Below, one piece after another: positions 45,296-53,958 of a stretch of 64,000 bases of DNA (within the stretch, counting starts at the first letter, position 1; each line of letters begins with the position of its first letter). Below the pieces are notes generated by a model that made no database searches, had not been told where the DNA came from, and saw only the letters and a list, made by a program, of their open reading frames with translations. This DNA is from Phytopseudomonas argentinensis. Lineage in GTDB: Bacteria > Pseudomonadota > Gammaproteobacteria > Pseudomonadales > Pseudomonadaceae. The translations under genes were made by a program, and so were the position numbers. Where the stretch lies: assembly GCF_900113905.1 (NCBI RefSeq), contig NZ_FORC01000002.1, positions 1-64,000 on the forward strand, in the 5' to 3' direction.

Positions 45296-45380
45296 TATCA
45301 GAACAAGGAGAGCGGCAGAGCGCCGAGCAGCCGAGACCCATTGGGGTGTAAGTCCGGCATGGCGGGATGCTGAACAGACC

Positions 45381-46826
45381 ATGCGCGATCTCGAGCCCAC
45401 TGCTGGTGATACCGTCCTGCGTTTCGGCCGCTTCGAACTGCATCCGCAGCGCCGTCTGCTCCTCGATGGCGGTCGGCCGCTGACCATCGGTGCCCGGGCC
45501 CTGGACATCCTGCTGGTACTGGTGGAAAGCGCCGGCAAGATCGTCAGCAAGGAGGCGATCATCTCCCGGGTGTGGCCGAAGACCTTCGTCGAAGAGATCA
45601 ACCTGCGCGTGCATATTTCGGCGCTGCGCCGGGTGCTGGGCGTGTGCCCACAGTCGCGGGATTACATCACCAACGTGCGCCAGCGCGGCTACAGTTTCGT
45701 CGCCCATGTCGAGCTGGTCCGCCGGGCCGACGAGCAGGGCACGACGCCGTCCGGAGCGTTGCCGACGTTGCCCGGCCGGTCGGTGCGCATCGAGGGCCGT
45801 GACCGGCTGATCGAAGACCTCACGCGGCGTTTGCAGACGCGCCGACACATCACCCTGGTCGGTCCCGGTGGGGTGGGCAAGACCACCGTGGCGCTACGTG
45901 TCGCCCAGCAGCAGTTGGGGCATTTCGCCGATGGCGTGCGCTTCGCCGACCTGGCAGCGCTCAGCGAGCCGGCAGAGCTGGCCACCACCCTGGCCTCGGA
46001 GATGGGCATCGCGGTGCCCGCAGGCGTCGACGCCCAGGCCCATCTGCTGGAGGCCATGGCCAACCGCCGCATGCTGGTGCTGATGGACAACTGCGAGCAC
46101 CTGATCGATGCCTGCGCCGCGCTCAGCGAAGCCTTGCTGCAGGCCGCGCCCGGTTTGCACATCCTGGCCACCAGCCGCGAGGCGCTGCGCACCGCCGAGG
46201 AGTACGTACAGCCGCTGGCCCCGCTGGAATCCCCACCGCTGGGTAGCCATTTGCGCCTCGCCGCGGCCCTGCGCTATCCCGCGGTAAAACTGTTCGTGCG
46301 CCGGGCGCGGGCACGCCAGTCGGATTTCCGCCTGCTAGAAAGCGACGTGTCGCGGTTGGTCGAGCTGTGCCGGCGGCTGGACGGCCTGCCCCTGGCCATC
46401 GAGCTGGCGGCTGCGCAACTCGACGCCCAGAGTCTGGAGGGCATCCTCGCCCAGCTGGACAACCACAGCTACCTGAGCCTGCTCGGGCGACGCAGCACAC
46501 TGGCGCGGCATGCCAGCCTGCTGGCGTCACTGCAGTGGAGTTACGACCTGCTCAACGAACAGGAGCGCCGCTGCCTGCAGGGCCTGGCCCATTGCGACGC
46601 GTATTTCACGGTGGCAGACGTGAGGCAGGCGCTGGCCGGCTTGCCGATCACCGACAGCGCCCGTTGTGGCTCGATGACCCGGTTGGTTTCGCTGTCGCTG
46701 ATCGGCCTGCGCCGCGATGCGGGCGTGGTCTATTACCACATGCTCGAATGCACCCGCGCCTTCGCCCGGGAGAAGGCCCGCGAAGCCACGCGCACCGGTG
46801 AGTGGCATATCCCGGCGCTGGGCTAG
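45381..46826 (+). CDS. Winged-helix/NTPase transcriptional regulator
   Basis: A 481-residue protein. Residues 1-110 form an OmpR-type winged helix (LRFGRFELHPQRRLLLDG, then YITNVRQRGYSFVAHVE), and residues 130-400 form a STAND-type NTPase with Walker A GPGGVGKTT and Walker B LVLMDNCEHL. Relatives are usually 900 residues or more, with a long TPR-like C-terminal half; this one stops shortly after the NTPase module. The ATG at 45381 was preferred because the upstream in-frame part is not conserved-looking. It may respond to a ligand sensed by the NTPase domain. Its promoter region holds a Fur-like palindrome. Confidence 0.82.
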   Translation: MRDLEPTAGDTVLRFGRFELHPQRRLLLDGGRPLTIGARALDILLVLVESAGKIVSKEAIISRVWPKTFVEEINLRVHISALRRVLGVCPQSRDYITNVRQRGYSFVAHVELVRRADEQGTTPSGALPTLPGRSVRIEGRDRLIEDLTRRLQTRRHITLVGPGGVGKTTVALRVAQQQLGHFADGVRFADLAALSEPAELATTLASEMGIAVPAGVDAQAHLLEAMANRRMLVLMDNCEHLIDACAALSEALLQAAPGLHILATSREALRTAEEYVQPLAPLESPPLGSHLRLAAALRYPAVKLFVRRARARQSDFRLLESDVSRLVELCRRLDGLPLAIELAAAQLDAQSLEGILAQLDNHSYLSLLGRRSTLARHASLLASLQWSYDLLNEQERRCLQGLAHCDAYFTVADVRQALAGLPITDSARCGSMTRLVSLSLIGLRRDAGVVYYHMLECTRAFAREKAREATRTGEWHIPALG

Positions 46827-46836
46827 CGCGACGGCC

Positions 46837-47241
46837 TTAGCACGCCAGCCGCTGCAGCTCTGGCGCCTGATCGGCCTGCTGGCGCTTCCAGGCCAGCGGG
46901 CTCATGCCCTGGCTTCTGGCGAACACCCGGCAGAAGTGCGCCTGGTCGAAGAAACCGCACTCCATGGCGATCTGCGTCAGGGACAGCGGCGAATGGCGCA
47001 GCAGCGCCATGGCCTTATCGACCCGTTGCTGGCGCAGCCACACGTGAGGTGTCAGGCAGGTGCTTTCCTTGAATTTGCGGGTGAAGTGGCTGCGTGACAG
47101 GGCACAGGCCTCGGCCACTTCGGCCACCGAGATGCCGGCATCCAGGTTGGCCAGCATCAGTTGCTTGGCGATCGCCTCCTGCCAGGCGGCGAGCTTGCCC
47201 GCCGAGTACGACGACTGATCGGAATCCTGTGCTGCCTTCAT
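46837..47241 (-). CDS. Small AraC-family regulator
   Basis: A 134-residue protein consisting of little more than the AraC/XylS DNA-binding domain. Two helix-turn-helix motifs are visible: SVAEVAEACALSRSHFTRKF and TQIAMECGFFDQAHFCRVFA, the second with the family PLAWKRQ ending. It lacks an effector domain, like MarA and SoxS, so its amount rather than a ligand may set its activity. It is convergent with the winged-helix/NTPase gene, 10 bases away. Confidence 0.88.
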   Translation of the reverse strand: MKAAQDSDQSSYSAGKLAAWQEAIAKQLMLANLDAGISVAEVAEACALSRSHFTRKFKESTCLTPHVWLRQQRVDKAMALLRHSPLSLTQIAMECGFFDQAHFCRVFARSQGMSPLAWKRQQADQAPELQRLAC

Positions 47242-47363
47242 GCTGATTTCCCAACTGGCGCCTGGCAGCGCGGCAGACTTGCGGCGCTGTGCGACGTCGT
47301 GTCGCGGGGCAGGAGCAATTGTTGGAGAGCAGGGGGCGGCGGGCGAGTTGCGTAATGTTAATT

Positions 47364-47387
47364 AAGGTTAAGTGCCGGTTTAACCTT
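47364..47387. other. Inverted repeat between the AraC and response-regulator genes
   Basis: AAGGTTAA at 47364-47371 and TTAACCTT at 47380-47387 flank an 8-base spacer. No T run follows on either strand, so it could be an operator or a weak terminator for the response-regulator transcript. Confidence 0.4.
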
Positions 47388-47404
47388 GGTTGGCAGGCAG
47401 GCCG

Positions 47405-48037
47405 TCATGACCAGCCGTCGATGATGCCGCGCTGCAGGGCGATGCTCACCGCATGAGTACGGTTGCGCGCCTTGAGCTTGGTCATGATGCTGCGCATATG
47501 GCCCTTGACCGTGTCTTCGCGAATCGCCAACCGGGCGGCGATGTCGGCGTTGCCCAGCCCCTGGGCCGCGTGCTCGATGATCTGCACTTCGCGCGGCGAG
47601 AGGCTGTCCTCGGCAATGGCATTGCACAGCTCGCTGGCAATCGGCTCCGGAAAATAGCGCTTGCCGGCTGCTAGGCTCTGGATGGCGGTCACCAGTTCCT
47701 TGCGCAGCATGCTCTTGAGCAGGTAGCCACGGGCGCCGGCCTGCACCGCCTGCAAGGCGCGGGCATCGCCACTGTAGGTGGTGAGCACGGCGATGCAGGC
47801 ATCGGCGAAGCGGGCACGAATCGCGCGGATCGCCTCGGTGCCGTTGAGCCCGGGCATCTGCAGATCCATCAGCGTCACGTCCGGGCGCAGCTCGGCGAAA
47901 CGTTGCACGGCCTGTTCGCCATCGGCTGCCTCACCGACCAGCAGGATGTCAGGGTGGGCGTCGAGGACCGCGGCGATTCCTTCGCGCAACAGGGGATGGT
48001 CGTCGACCACCAGCAGGCGGATGGGCATAGCGCTCAT
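47405..48037 (-). CDS. NarL/FixJ-family response regulator
   Basis: A 210-residue response regulator. The receiver domain has the acidic pair D12/D13, phospho-acceptor D58 (VTLMDLQMPG), T87 and K108. The LuxR-type helix-turn-helix spans about residues 145-205 (LSPREVQIIEHAAQGLGNAD then TVKGHMRSIMTKLKARNRTH). It is encoded immediately after, and overlapping by 4 bases with, the beta-propeller sensor kinase, so the two form one two-component system. Targets unknown. Confidence 0.93.
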   Translation of the reverse strand: MSAMPIRLLVVDDHPLLREGIAAVLDAHPDILLVGEAADGEQAVQRFAELRPDVTLMDLQMPGLNGTEAIRAIRARFADACIAVLTTYSGDARALQAVQAGARGYLLKSMLRKELVTAIQSLAAGKRYFPEPIASELCNAIAEDSLSPREVQIIEHAAQGLGNADIAARLAIREDTVKGHMRSIMTKLKARNRTHAVSIALQRGIIDGWS

Positions 48038-51000
48038 GCATCGTCTCTCGCTCGGCGGCGCGCGAACCAGCGGCGCCATGGTTGTCGGGTAGGGCGGGTA
48101 TAGGACAGCGCCGCGGCGAGTTGCAGTTCCACGCGAGTGCCACCGTCTGTCAGCGGTTGCACTTCGAGGCTGGCGCCGATCTGCGCGGCGCGCTCGTGCA
48201 TGCCGCGAATGCCCCAGCGCTGCGGCCGGCCCGCGGCGCTGGCGTAGGGCAGGGCAATGCCCTGGCCGTCGTCCTCGATGCGTAAGCGCAAACGCCGCGC
48301 ACCATAGCTCAGGGTCACGGTGATCCGCTGCGCAGCGCCATGGCGCATGGCATTGCCGACGGCTTCGACGGCGATGCGGTAGGCCGCGTCCTGCACGGGG
48401 GCCTGCAGGCTGCGCTCATCGCCGCTGACCTGCACGGCAAGGTCGAGCCCGGGTTCATCCAGGCCCTGCACGAACTGGCTCAGTTCGGCCGCGAGCCCCA
48501 GGCCGCTGGCAGCTGGCTGGCGCAGCTGCTGCACCCGCTCGCGGCCTTCATGCATGACCTCGTCGGCGCGATCCAGGGCACGCTCCAGGCGCGTGCGCGC
48601 GGGGTGGTCGGCTGCCAGGGTGTCGGCGGCCGCCTGGAAACGCAGCATCAGCCCCTGCAGGCTTTGCAGCAGGGTGTCGTGCAGCTCGCGGGCAATCCGT
48701 TCGCGTTCGCCCTGCTGGGCTTGTAGCTGCAGCTGCAGGCGCTGGCGGTCGCGACGCACCACGCGGCGATGCAGCCAGCCTAGGCCGAGCAGCAGGGCGG
48801 CGGCCAGCGGCAGGTAGAACAGCGGGCGAAGGTAGAACGCCGGCGCCACGCTGAACGCCAGCATTGTCGGGGCGGCCGGCTGGCCACCTCCCTGGTCGAA
48901 CACCTGCACCTCAAAGCGGTAATCGCCAGCCGGCAAGCCGGTGTAGGTGGCCCGCCGCTGGCGCCCGGCTTCGTTCCAGTCGCGGTCGTAGCCCTGCAAG
49001 CGATAACGGAACGACAGGCTTTGCGGGGCATGCAGGTGCAACGCCGTGTAGTCGATGACGATGCGCCGGCTGTCCGCTGGCAACTGCAGCGCGGCGGATA
49101 GCGGCTCGCTAGCGCCATCGACCAGGACCTTGTCGATGACCACTGCCGGCAACGGCGTGGCTGCAGGCTGGCGAGCGGGGTCGAGCAGGCTGACGCCGGC
49201 ACTGGTGGAAAACCACAGCCGGCCATCGGCACCGACCACGCCGGTGGGCAGCGGCAGCACGCGATAGGGGTCATTGGCCAGGCTGCCGTCCAGGCTCACC
49301 GAACGATAGCGCAGGCGGTAACCCGGCTCGGCCAGGGCCCGGGCCACCTCTGCGGCCGGCAACTGCAAGATGCCGCCCTTGCCATGCGCCCACAGGTCGC
49401 CATCATGGCCGGGCAGCAGCGCATAGATGTTGTCGAACTGGCCGTTGGCCGGCAGCGCCAGCGTCTGGAAACGTTCGCCATCGAAACGCGCCAGGCCGTG
49501 CTGGCCGCCGAACCAGGACTCCCCCTGTCGATGGAGCTGCGCGGTGACATGGCCGATGCGCAGCCCATCGGCCGCGCCCCACCGGCGCAGCGCATCGCCC
49601 TGGCGGCTGACCAGCAGGTTGTCGCGGTAGCCGAACCACAGGCGACCTTGCCCGTCGCTGCTGGCACTGACCGGCATCACCTGGCTGTGCAACTCGCTGA
49701 CGCCCGCTAGCGCTTGCCAGCGATGTTCGCGCAACACGAACAGCCCGAGGCCGTTAAGCGACACCCACAGGCTGCCGTCGGCGGCCAGCGCCATGGCCCG
49801 CACCGAGGTATCGGGCCCGGCCTGCTCGGGCAGCCTGGCCTGCAGCTCGACGCCCGCAGGCGTAGCGTGCCAGATGCCGTGGAGCCCGCCGACCCAGACG
49901 CCCGCGGCACGGTCCGCGAGCAGGGCGGTTACCGGTTCGGCGATCGGCCAGCGCTGCAGCTCGCCGTCATCCAGGCGCATCAACCCGCGGTTGTTGCTGG
50001 CTGCCCAGAGTGCGCCGTCGGTGGCCACGGCCAGTGCCGCATTCAGCGTGCCGGCCGGCAGTGGCGCCGGGCTCAGCTCGCGCAGCCGAAAGCGGTCGAG
50101 GCCGGCATTGCTGCCGGCCCACAGGCTGCCATCGCGATCCTCCAGCAGCGGCCACAGGTAGTCGGCGCTCAGCCCCTCGCGGCGGGTCACCCGCTCGGCG
50201 CTGGCCAGGTCCAGTGGCATCTGCGCATGGCGGTAACGGCGTAGCCCGTTGCCTGGCGTGCTGGTCCACAGCCCACCCGCATGGTCGAACAGCAGGCCGT
50301 TGATCGGGGCATCCATCGTCTGGGTCTGCAGGCGCGGCAGGGGGCCGGGCACCACGCGGTGCAGGCGATTGACGTAGCGTTCGGCGATCCAGATCGAGCC
50401 GTCGGCGGCCTGGGCGATCTGGCTGGCCCAGTCGATCGCGCCGTCGACCTCGGTAAAACGCTGGGCGCCGGCAGCGCGCTGGTACAGGCGATGGCTGCCG
50501 GCGGCCCAGACAGTCCCGTCGCGGTCGACGAATACCGCCCGCGCGCTGCTGGAGTCGAAGCCCTCGGCGGCGCCAATGGCCGTCCAGCGCTGGCCGTCGA
50601 AGCGCGCCAGCCCCTCATGGGCGGCTGCCCAGATGGCGCCGTCGCGGTCGCGTGCCAGCCCGTAAAGCGCGCCGCCTGGCAACCCCTGACCTGCGGGGAA
50701 ACTGCGCGCTGTCTGCCCCTGAATCAGCCGTGCGCCCCCCGCACGCAGACCGACCCACAGGCCATCGCCCACCGCCAGCAGGCTGGCCACCGTGCCCAAC
50801 GGTTGGCCGTCGGCCGTCTGGTAAACCGTGAAGTTGAAACCATCGAAGCGCAGCAGGCCGCTGTCGCTGCCCAGCCACAGATAGCCGTCGCCAGTCTGCG
50901 CCAGTGCGCCGACCTGGTTGGGGCCGTCATCATCTGCCATGGTCCACCGGTGATGCTCGCGCAGCGCCAGCGGTTCTGCCTGCGTGGGCAGGCTCAGCAA

Positions 51001-51078
51001 ACCCGCCAGCAGCCAGGCGCAGAAGCCCCATGCGCAAAGGCGCCGATAACCGGCTGGCAGAAAGGAGAGGGCATTCAC
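48034..51078 (-). CDS. Beta-propeller sensor histidine kinase
   Basis: About 1014 residues. A signal/anchor segment is followed by two seven-bladed propellers built from Reg_prop repeats (DGYLWLGSDSGLLRFDG, DGTVWAAGSHRLYQR, DGSLWAGSNAGLDRFR), a Y_Y_Y domain (SFRYRLQGYDRDWNEAG), one TM segment, a HisKA_3 dimerisation domain with the phosphorylated histidine in ERIARELHDTLLQSLQG (about H800) and a HATPase domain (DDGQGIALPYASA; GIRGMHERA). The periplasmic half resembles carbohydrate sensors of Bacteroidetes and Xanthomonas. The start is uncertain: GTG at 51078 fits a signal sequence; the GTG at 51174 is possible. Confidence 0.88.
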   Translation of the reverse strand: MNALSFLPAGYRRLCAWGFCAWLLAGLLSLPTQAEPLALREHHRWTMADDDGPNQVGALAQTGDGYLWLGSDSGLLRFDGFNFTVYQTADGQPLGTVASLLAVGDGLWVGLRAGGARLIQGQTARSFPAGQGLPGGALYGLARDRDGAIWAAAHEGLARFDGQRWTAIGAAEGFDSSSARAVFVDRDGTVWAAGSHRLYQRAAGAQRFTEVDGAIDWASQIAQAADGSIWIAERYVNRLHRVVPGPLPRLQTQTMDAPINGLLFDHAGGLWTSTPGNGLRRYRHAQMPLDLASAERVTRREGLSADYLWPLLEDRDGSLWAGSNAGLDRFRLRELSPAPLPAGTLNAALAVATDGALWAASNNRGLMRLDDGELQRWPIAEPVTALLADRAAGVWVGGLHGIWHATPAGVELQARLPEQAGPDTSVRAMALAADGSLWVSLNGLGLFVLREHRWQALAGVSELHSQVMPVSASSDGQGRLWFGYRDNLLVSRQGDALRRWGAADGLRIGHVTAQLHRQGESWFGGQHGLARFDGERFQTLALPANGQFDNIYALLPGHDGDLWAHGKGGILQLPAAEVARALAEPGYRLRYRSVSLDGSLANDPYRVLPLPTGVVGADGRLWFSTSAGVSLLDPARQPAATPLPAVVIDKVLVDGASEPLSAALQLPADSRRIVIDYTALHLHAPQSLSFRYRLQGYDRDWNEAGRQRRATYTGLPAGDYRFEVQVFDQGGGQPAAPTMLAFSVAPAFYLRPLFYLPLAAALLLGLGWLHRRVVRRDRQRLQLQLQAQQGERERIARELHDTLLQSLQGLMLRFQAAADTLAADHPARTRLERALDRADEVMHEGRERVQQLRQPAASGLGLAAELSQFVQGLDEPGLDLAVQVSGDERSLQAPVQDAAYRIAVEAVGNAMRHGAAQRITVTLSYGARRLRLRIEDDGQGIALPYASAAGRPQRWGIRGMHERAAQIGASLEVQPLTDGGTRVELQLAAALSYTRPTRQPWRRWFARRRARDDA

Positions 51079-51279
51079 GCTGATGTTCGTACGCAGGGAA
51101 AAGCCGATTGTGCCGCCGAGCCTCAAGGGGCGCCAGGGCTGCCGGTGATCCGATGGGGTGCACAAAAGCGGCACCTCGGGCTACACGAAAGGGGTTACGG
51201 CTGTACACTGAACTTGCAGCTGCCAAAACAGCTCTGATTGATCAAGTGGACAGATCAACACCCGCCAGGAGGGCGCAAC

Positions 51280-51555
51280 ATGGGACCGGAAGACCGAGAG
51301 TGGTGGCGCGAAGGCCGCCGACAGCAGGGGCACAACGCCTCATGGGACAACTTCAGAGCCAAGCCTGGCCCCAAGGCTGGCAACGTCCTGCGAATACAGC
51401 GCCCACTCAAGTTGAGCAGCACGGCGCCCTACCTGCAGCTGCAAGCCCAGCAACTGATCGAAAACCGTGAAACCCCCAGCACCAGCCGGATACTGCTTAT
51501 CCTCGGCGTGGTGGCCGTTGCAGGGTTGATCGTGGCGGGGTTTCTGGTGATCTAG
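51280..51555 (+). CDS. Small hypothetical membrane protein
   Basis: A 91-residue protein. A charged N-terminal half (GPEDREWWREGRRQQGHNAS) is followed by a C-terminal TM segment at about 70-89 (ILLILGVVAVAGLIVAGFLV). It is preceded by GGAGG 8 bases before the ATG. The topology suggests a tail-anchored protein; the function is unknown. A stem-loop terminator follows. Confidence 0.75.
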   Translation: MGPEDREWWREGRRQQGHNASWDNFRAKPGPKAGNVLRIQRPLKLSSTAPYLQLQAQQLIENRETPSTSRILLILGVVAVAGLIVAGFLVI

Positions 51556-51574
51556 TTCCAAGGCATTTACGACG

Positions 51575-51603
51575 AAAGGCTTATCAGGTGATAAGCCTTT
51601 TTC
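51575..51603 (+). terminator. Terminator after small membrane protein gene
   Basis: AAAGGCTTATC and GATAAGCCTTT form a perfect 11-bp stem with a 4-base loop and a T run on the plus strand. Confidence 0.88.
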
Positions 51604-51686
51604 GTTTATGTGGCTGGCCGTTGGTGCATTCGGGAGCCGGACAGCAAGGGTATGCTGCACCCACCAGGCGACGACCGCCGCTCGCA

Positions 51687-52052
51687 ATGAAGTGCAGCGA
51701 TGAGAAACTGATCGTGATAGCGGCCCTGGGCTTTGCCTTCTGGCACTTCTACCTCAAGCCATCCGCCAGCCGCTGATCACCAATATCGGCTCCGATGGAG
51801 CAGTTTTCAGCAATCCCATCTCCGAACAACCCGCGCCGGCCTTCTCCCTCGAGCGCTTTATCCCAACGTTCGCCGCCAACGGCACGACGAGATTATCTGG
51901 CACCGCTGCCCAGCCAGCTGCGACTTACCGCTGCGATGGCCGCACCCATTGCTCGCAAATACGCTCCTGCGAAGAGGCGACCTTCTTCCTGCATAACTGC
52001 CCAGGGACGAAGATGGATGGCAGTGCCGTGTGAAACGCAGTGGTGCCGCTAG
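51687..52052 (+). pseudogene. Frameshifted Excalibur-domain membrane protein
   Basis: A broken gene. It begins with MKCSDEKLIVIAALGFAFWH and FYLKPSASR, a small TM-anchored start, then hits a stop at 51774. The reading frame shifted by two continues with an open linker and an Excalibur calcium-binding-type domain: YRCDGRTHCSQIRSCEEATF then FLHNCPGTKMDG. A second shift near 52030 restores the usual ending PCETQWCR and the stop at 52050-52052. Intact relatives have DG-rich residues between KMDG and PCE, and the shift has fused these. Two independent frame changes mean decay rather than a sequencing slip, but either could be an error. The protein would have been secreted or membrane-bound. Confidence 0.75.
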
Positions 52053-52349
52053 TTTTCCCGCTAAATGTCCGCACGAAGTGGTGAGGCGAAGCCAAACCAT
52101 TACACCCTTTCAACCTAAGCGTTTGAGTTGAAAGCGCTTTTATATGCACCTTGCATGGTGCTTCTAAAGGTGCTTTTAAGCGTGTTATCGTGGAGGTGCT
52201 TACCCCGTGTTCGCGCACCCATATGAAGACAAGTCCTGCATAGATAGCTCGGCCCATAGAGACGAAAGCCCAGATAGGCCTAACTAGGCCCGGTGGCTGG
52301 CCAGTACAGAGAGCTCAGGCGCATTTAGAGATAGAGAGAACAGGTGGCT
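52053..52349. other. Spacer before the toxin-antitoxin pair
   Basis: No gene is visible. It holds GCACC-TTGCAT-GGTGC and direct repeats of GGTGCTT between about 52143 and 52190, and an AT-rich run. A reverse-strand open frame of about 110 codons (51925-52257) overlaps the pseudogene and does not look like a protein. Confidence 0.5.
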
Positions 52350-52628
52350 ATGGCAATGACATACGCGGTGCTGGCTGATGTTGCGGCGTCGGTGACAGAC
52401 CTTAAAAAAGACCCAATGGGCACCATCCGCGAAGGTAACGGTGAAACGGTCGTGATCCTCAATCGGAATGAACCAGCGTTCTATGCCGTGCCCCCTGCAC
52501 GCTACCAAGCCATGCTGGAGCTGATCGATGATCTGCGTCTGGCTGAAGTCGTGCGTGAGCGGCGTGGTGAATCCACCGTGCGAGTAGATATCGATGACCT
52601 CATCGCGCAAGCCAGCGGAGCCGACTAA
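52350..52628 (+). CDS. RelB/Phd-type antitoxin
   Basis: A 92-residue antitoxin. The N-terminal DNA-binding half (YAVLADVAASVTDLKKDPMG, then GETVVILNRNEPAFYAVPPA) is of the Phd/YefM fold, and the C-terminal acidic part (VRERRGESTVRVDIDDLIAQ) would wrap the toxin. The first ATG used is at 52350; the ATG at 52356 is also possible and a GTG at 52344 is in frame. It precedes and overlaps the toxin gene, and complexes of this type repress their own promoter. Confidence 0.88.
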   Translation: MAMTYAVLADVAASVTDLKKDPMGTIREGNGETVVILNRNEPAFYAVPPARYQAMLELIDDLRLAEVVRERRGESTVRVDIDDLIAQASGAD

Positions 52629-52908
52629 GTACGCTCTGGAGTTCAACGCTCAGGCACTCAGGGAGTGGGGCAAGCTTGGCAATACAATCCAGTTGCAGTT
52701 CGCCAAGAAACTCAAGGAGCGCCTCGATAATCCCAGGGTCGAGGCCGACAAGCTTCGGGATATGCCCAACTGCTACAAGATCAAGCTTCGCACCGTTGGT
52801 TACCGCCTGGTTTATGAGGTGATCGACAACCGTCTGGTTGTCACTGTGATCGCTGTAGGTAAGCGAGAGCTAAACAAAGTCTATGGCAAGGCCACCAAGC
52901 GTTTGTAA
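52594..52908 (+). CDS. RelE-type mRNA interferase toxin
   Basis: A 104-residue RelE/ParE-superfamily toxin. The core is YALEFNAQALREWGKLG, then MPNCYKIKLRTVGYRLVYEV and VVTVIAVGKRELNKVY, including the basic residues used for mRNA cleavage on the ribosome. The ATG at 52594 overlaps the antitoxin gene by 35 bases; the core begins at KYALEF, and no closer ATG exists. A terminator follows the stop. Confidence 0.88.
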   Translation: MTSSRKPAEPTKYALEFNAQALREWGKLGNTIQLQFAKKLKERLDNPRVEADKLRDMPNCYKIKLRTVGYRLVYEVIDNRLVVTVIAVGKRELNKVYGKATKRL

Positions 52909-53011
52909 GTCGCTTCGCGCCATGCGCCGCCCGCTGCACCCGGACAGAACAGTTCTGATTTCGTGACGAGCATATGGTAGTCGCTGTGCTTTAAAACCAA
53001 TGCGCACAAAA

Positions 53012-53037
53012 AAGGGCTTACCTTTCGGTAAACCCTT
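53012..53037. terminator. Bidirectional terminator between toxin gene and tRNA-Met
   Basis: AAGGGCTTACC and GGTAAACCCTT form a near-perfect stem with a TTTC loop. A run of A (plus strand) and TTGTTTT (plus strand) flank it, so it can stop both the toxin-antitoxin operon and the minus-strand tRNA transcript. Confidence 0.75.
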
Positions 53038-53045
53038 GTTTTGTT

Positions 53046-53122
53046 TGGTGGCTACGCAGGGACTTGAACCCCGGACCCCAGCATTATGAATGCTATGCTC
53101 TAACCAGCTGAGCTACGTAGCC
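53046..53122 (-). tRNA. tRNA-Met(CAT), elongator
   Basis: A 77-base tRNA on the minus strand: acceptor GGCTACG...CGTAGCC, encoded CCA, D-loop AGCTCAGCTGGTTAGAGC, T-arm GGGTTCAAGTCCC and anticodon CAT in a 7-base loop (TTCATAA). The 5' GGCTACGTAGCTCAG points to the elongator form. Confidence 0.95.
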
Positions 53123-53249
53123 GAGTGGCGCGCATTTTCCGTATCTACCGGTAGCGTGTCAAGCCCTGATGCAGAATAAATTTACGGACTTTCAACCGCT
53201 TAGCTATTTTTCTAGGCAAGCCTCCCTGGGCCAGGGCGAAATTGGCTGG

Positions 53250-53816
53250 TTAACCGAGAACGGGATCGAACGAAGGGTAGGGCGTCTGCTCGATGGCGCG
53301 CCGTTGGTCGTCGGTTGGTGCAGTGCGGCACAGATCCGGTTCCTGGCCGTGCGGATAGCCGCCTACCACCAGAAAGTCATCGCTGCTGCCAAGGTTGCAG
53401 TGCCCGGTGCCGGCCGGTAGTACCAGCACGTCTCCCGCCTGCACGTCCAGCTCCTGGCCGTTAGGCCCGCCCAGCATCACCCGCGCGTGCCCCTGGATGA
53501 CGCCCAGCACCTCGTGGGCGTTGCTGTGGTAGTGGTGGTAGTCGTAGATGCCGTCTACCCACTGCGCCGGCCAGCCATGGGCCTTGAACAGCTGCTGCGT
53601 GCCGCCCGGGTCAGGCAGGCCTTTGCCCTTGAGCGCCTGACGGTAGAGCAGGACGGGGTGGTTGCTGTTGTTCGGCATCCAGTCGTTGCGTGTCAGGAGC
53701 AGCCGTTCGACCTGTACGGCGGGGTACTCGCGTTGGGACGGCGTGCCAAAGTCGCCAGAGGCTTCGCCCAGGTTGGCGAGGTAGTGCAACATCAAGCGGT
53801 GGGAAAACATATCCAT
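53250..53816 (-). CDS. Cupin-domain protein (YjlB type)
   Basis: A 188-residue cupin. It begins MDMFSHRLMLHYLANLGEAS and resembles B. subtilis YjlB, with a core cupin motif HHYHSNAHEVLGVIQGHARV and a second motif GDVLVLPAGTGHCNLG. The metal-binding histidines are in the HxH pattern of the first motif. Reaction unknown. The ATG at 53816 was chosen because the upstream part of the frame overlaps the ychF terminator. Confidence 0.82.
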   Translation of the reverse strand: MDMFSHRLMLHYLANLGEASGDFGTPSQREYPAVQVERLLLTRNDWMPNNSNHPVLLYRQALKGKGLPDPGGTQQLFKAHGWPAQWVDGIYDYHHYHSNAHEVLGVIQGHARVMLGGPNGQELDVQAGDVLVLPAGTGHCNLGSSDDFLVVGGYPHGQEPDLCRTAPTDDQRRAIEQTPYPSFDPVLG

Positions 53817-53897
53817 GGCAGGCGCCCTCTCGAGGGGGTTGGCTTCACCTTGAATTAGAGGGGGCTCGTGCGCAGAGGTTTGGATTATCGCTGGCCC

Positions 53898-53938
53898 AAA
53901 AAAGGCAAAGCCCCTCGAGAGCATGCTCTGGAGGGGCC
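53898..53938 (-). terminator. Terminator after ychF
   Basis: On the minus strand GCCCCTC and GAGGGGC arms enclose a further GAGAGC/GCTCT stem, followed by a T-rich tail (AAAAAAGG on the plus strand). It lies between ychF and the cupin gene. Confidence 0.75.
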
Positions 53939-53958
53939 TGGTGCCGCGCAGGGTGGGC

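Noticed and set aside
51925-52257. 110-codon reverse frame over the Excalibur pseudogene
   Set aside because: It runs antisense to recognisable coding remnants and has no domain.
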